Assembly: GCA_018674025.1 (NCBI GenBank)
Contig: JABHBC010000273.1
Span: forward strand, 1 to 16,032
Length of the DNA stretch: 16,032 bases
DNA from: Flavobacteriaceae bacterium
Lineage (GTDB): Bacteria > Bacteroidota > Bacteroidia > Flavobacteriales > Flavobacteriaceae
Direction: 5' to 3'
A program made the position numbers and the translations under genes. Within the stretch, counting starts at the first letter, position 1, and each line of letters opens with the position of its first letter. Below are positions 15,191 through 16,032 of the stretch, piece after piece. The notes beneath the pieces were generated by a model. The model did not search any database, was not told the DNA's origin, and saw nothing but the letters and a program-made list of their open reading frames with translations.

Positions 15191-15909
15191 GTTGAGATAT
15201 TTAATTTAACTAAATCGTTTAATCCTTCTAATAAAAAATTTTGATTCGCAAAGATGCTAATTTTTAATCGTTTAGACAAGAAATCTGAGTCCCCACCTGT
15301 TAAAATAACTGTTAAATTATTGTATTTGGAAGAATATTGATCAATAAATCCTTCAATTTCAAATATAACACCATTAATAACTCCAGAAATAATGGAATCT
15401 TGAGTGTTTGAACCCGAAATTATAGCTTTATTTATTGGTTTGGTTAATGGCAAATTTGATGTAAACTCATTTAGTGATTTAAATCTCATATTCATTCCTG
15501 GCGAAATTGCGCCTCCAAAATATTCGTTACTTTCATTTATAAAATCATAAGTAATACAGCTGCCTGCATCAATAATCAAAACATTCTTATTTGAATATTT
15601 AAATGAAGCTCTAGAAACTAATGCTATTCTGTCATTTCCAAGTGTAGTTTTAGTGTTGTATAAATTTGTGAAAGGAATTTTGGTACTTTCTGAAACAAAA
15701 TGAACATTTTTAAAATTATAATTATCAAAATTTAAATCTCTATTAATGACAGAACACACAATAAGATTTCTTATTGATGGATATAATTTTAGAAAATCAT
15801 TAATATTATCATCAATAAACTTAGCTTTAAAATTCTTAACCATTATTAGTTTATCATCAAAGACAGCTAATTTGGCGTGAGTATTCCCAATATCTAACGT
15901 TAAATTCAT
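15187..15909 (-). CDS. coaX: Type III pantothenate kinase CoaX
   Basis: CoaX phosphorylates pantothenate with ATP in the first step of coenzyme A synthesis; type III enzymes belong to the ASKHA fold and are not feedback-inhibited by CoA. Motifs seen: LDIGNTHAKLAVF at residues 5-17 (phosphate-binding Asp6 loop), LGNDRIAL at 90-97 (Asp93), IDAGSCITYD at 113-122 (Asp114 and Asp122), GGAISPGMNMR at 132-142, and LTGGD at 203-207. The 240-residue length is usual. The frame is open upstream to 15993, but those 28 extra codons are not family-like and contain the predicted promoter box (15925-15932), so I use the ATG at 15909. It is the first gene of the minus-strand envelope run and overlaps the OMP start by 4 bases. 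Confidence 0.95.
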   Translation of the reverse strand: MNLTLDIGNTHAKLAVFDDKLIMVKNFKAKFIDDNINDFLKLYPSIRNLIVCSVINRDLNFDNYNFKNVHFVSESTKIPFTNLYNTKTTLGNDRIALVSRASFKYSNKNVLIIDAGSCITYDFINESNEYFGGAISPGMNMRFKSLNEFTSNLPLTKPINKAIISGSNTQDSIISGVINGVIFEIEGFIDQYSSKYNNLTVILTGGDSDFLSKRLKISIFANQNFLLEGLNDLVKLNIST

Positions 15910-15924
15910 AACAACAAATTGATA

Positions 15925-15932
15925 CAAATCTA
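15925..15932 (-). promoter_or_regulatory. Predicted -7 promoter box for the coaX unit
   Basis: On the minus strand TAGATTTG is an exact TAnnTTTG match, 15 bases upstream of the coaX ATG, implying a very short leader. No good -33 TTTG is seen. It probably drives coaX, the OMP, the TPR gene, lptC, the small membrane gene and the CBS-domain gene. Confidence 0.5.
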
Positions 15933-15956
15933 CAAAAAGGAATTTTACGAATTTAT

Positions 15957-15988
15957 TTTGGCGAATAATAAAAATGAATCTATATTTG
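15957..15988 (+). promoter_or_regulatory. Predicted promoter of the tRNA gene
   Basis: A -33 element TTTG (15957-15960), a 20-base spacer and a -7 box TATATTTG (15981-15988) match the Bacteroidota consensus exactly in both parts. The tRNA starts 12 bases after the box, leaving a leader of only a few bases. This is the best promoter in the window. Confidence 0.75.
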
Positions 15989-16000
15989 CACACCTTGTAT

Positions 16001-16032
16001 GGTACCTTAGCTCAGTTGGTAGAGCAATGGAC
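16001..16032 (+). tRNA. 5' part of a tRNA gene, possibly tRNA-Phe
   Basis: The last 32 bases fold as the first part of a tRNA: acceptor strand GGTACCT, TA at 8-9, D-stem GCTC with loop AGTTGGTA and GAGC, A26, anticodon 5' strand ATGGA, and C32. The window ends just before the anticodon, so the amino acid cannot be read. The ATGGAC run resembles flavobacterial tRNA-Phe genes as I remember them, which is only a guess. Divergent from coaX. Confidence 0.9.

Noticed and set aside
15910..15993. In-frame N-terminal extension of coaX
   Set aside because: It precedes the conserved MNLTLDIGNT start, is hydrophobic and unlike the family, and contains the predicted promoter.
1..16032. Mobile elements, CRISPR arrays, toxin-antitoxin or defence genes
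   Set aside because: No transposase, integrase, phage gene, regularly spaced repeat or defence domain was recognised; all genes fit a core chromosomal region.

Overview
The window reads as an ordinary, gene-dense piece of a chromosome from a member of the Bacteroidota, most likely class Flavobacteriia. The evidence is the strongly AT-rich sequence, the near absence of Shine-Dalgarno sequences (starts are preceded by A/T-rich leaders), five exact matches to the Bacteroidota -7 promoter box TAnnTTTG just in front of transcription units, and a gene set typical of flavobacteria: class II HMG-CoA reductase with a GYDIA-type GHMP kinase, paired POT transporters, and a coaX / outer-membrane protein / TPR / lptC / CorC-like / SurA-PpiD-like run. 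I see no insertion sequence, phage gene, CRISPR array or other sign of recent transfer.

Layout. (1) Positions 97-2285, plus strand: surE, a small three-helix membrane protein and lpxB (lipid A disaccharide synthase), tightly packed. (2) Positions 2282-5935, minus strand: two tandem POT-family peptide/proton symporters followed by a secreted thioredoxin-fold protein; the last gene meets lpxB tail to tail. (3) Positions 5936-6059: a divergent intergenic region with a promoter for the next unit. (4) Positions 6060-8271, plus strand: HMG-CoA reductase overlapping a GHMP kinase, a mevalonate-pathway pair. (5) Positions 8260-15909, minus strand: coaX, a predicted beta-barrel outer-membrane protein, a periplasmic TPR protein, lptC, a small membrane protein, a CNNM/CorC-type CBS-domain protein, and finally a SurA/PpiD-like peptidyl-prolyl isomerase that has its own promoter. 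(6) Position 16001 to the end: the first 32 bases of a tRNA gene with a very good promoter, divergent from coaX.

The theme is envelope building: lpxB makes the lipid A precursor, lptC serves LPS export, the PPIase serves folding of exported proteins, and the OMP and TPR proteins are predicted envelope components of unknown role. The mevalonate pair supplies isoprenoid precursors (quinones, undecaprenyl carrier) and coaX supplies CoA. No intergenic gap exceeds about 130 bases. Both convergent gene pairs overlap, leaving no room for ordinary intrinsic terminators. Three of the fifteen protein genes appear to start with TTG. I did not find a clear new biological system. The items most worth a second look are the OMP-TPR-lptC block, the GYDIA kinase, the extra hydrophobic segments in one POT paralogue, and the two overlapping convergent gene ends.
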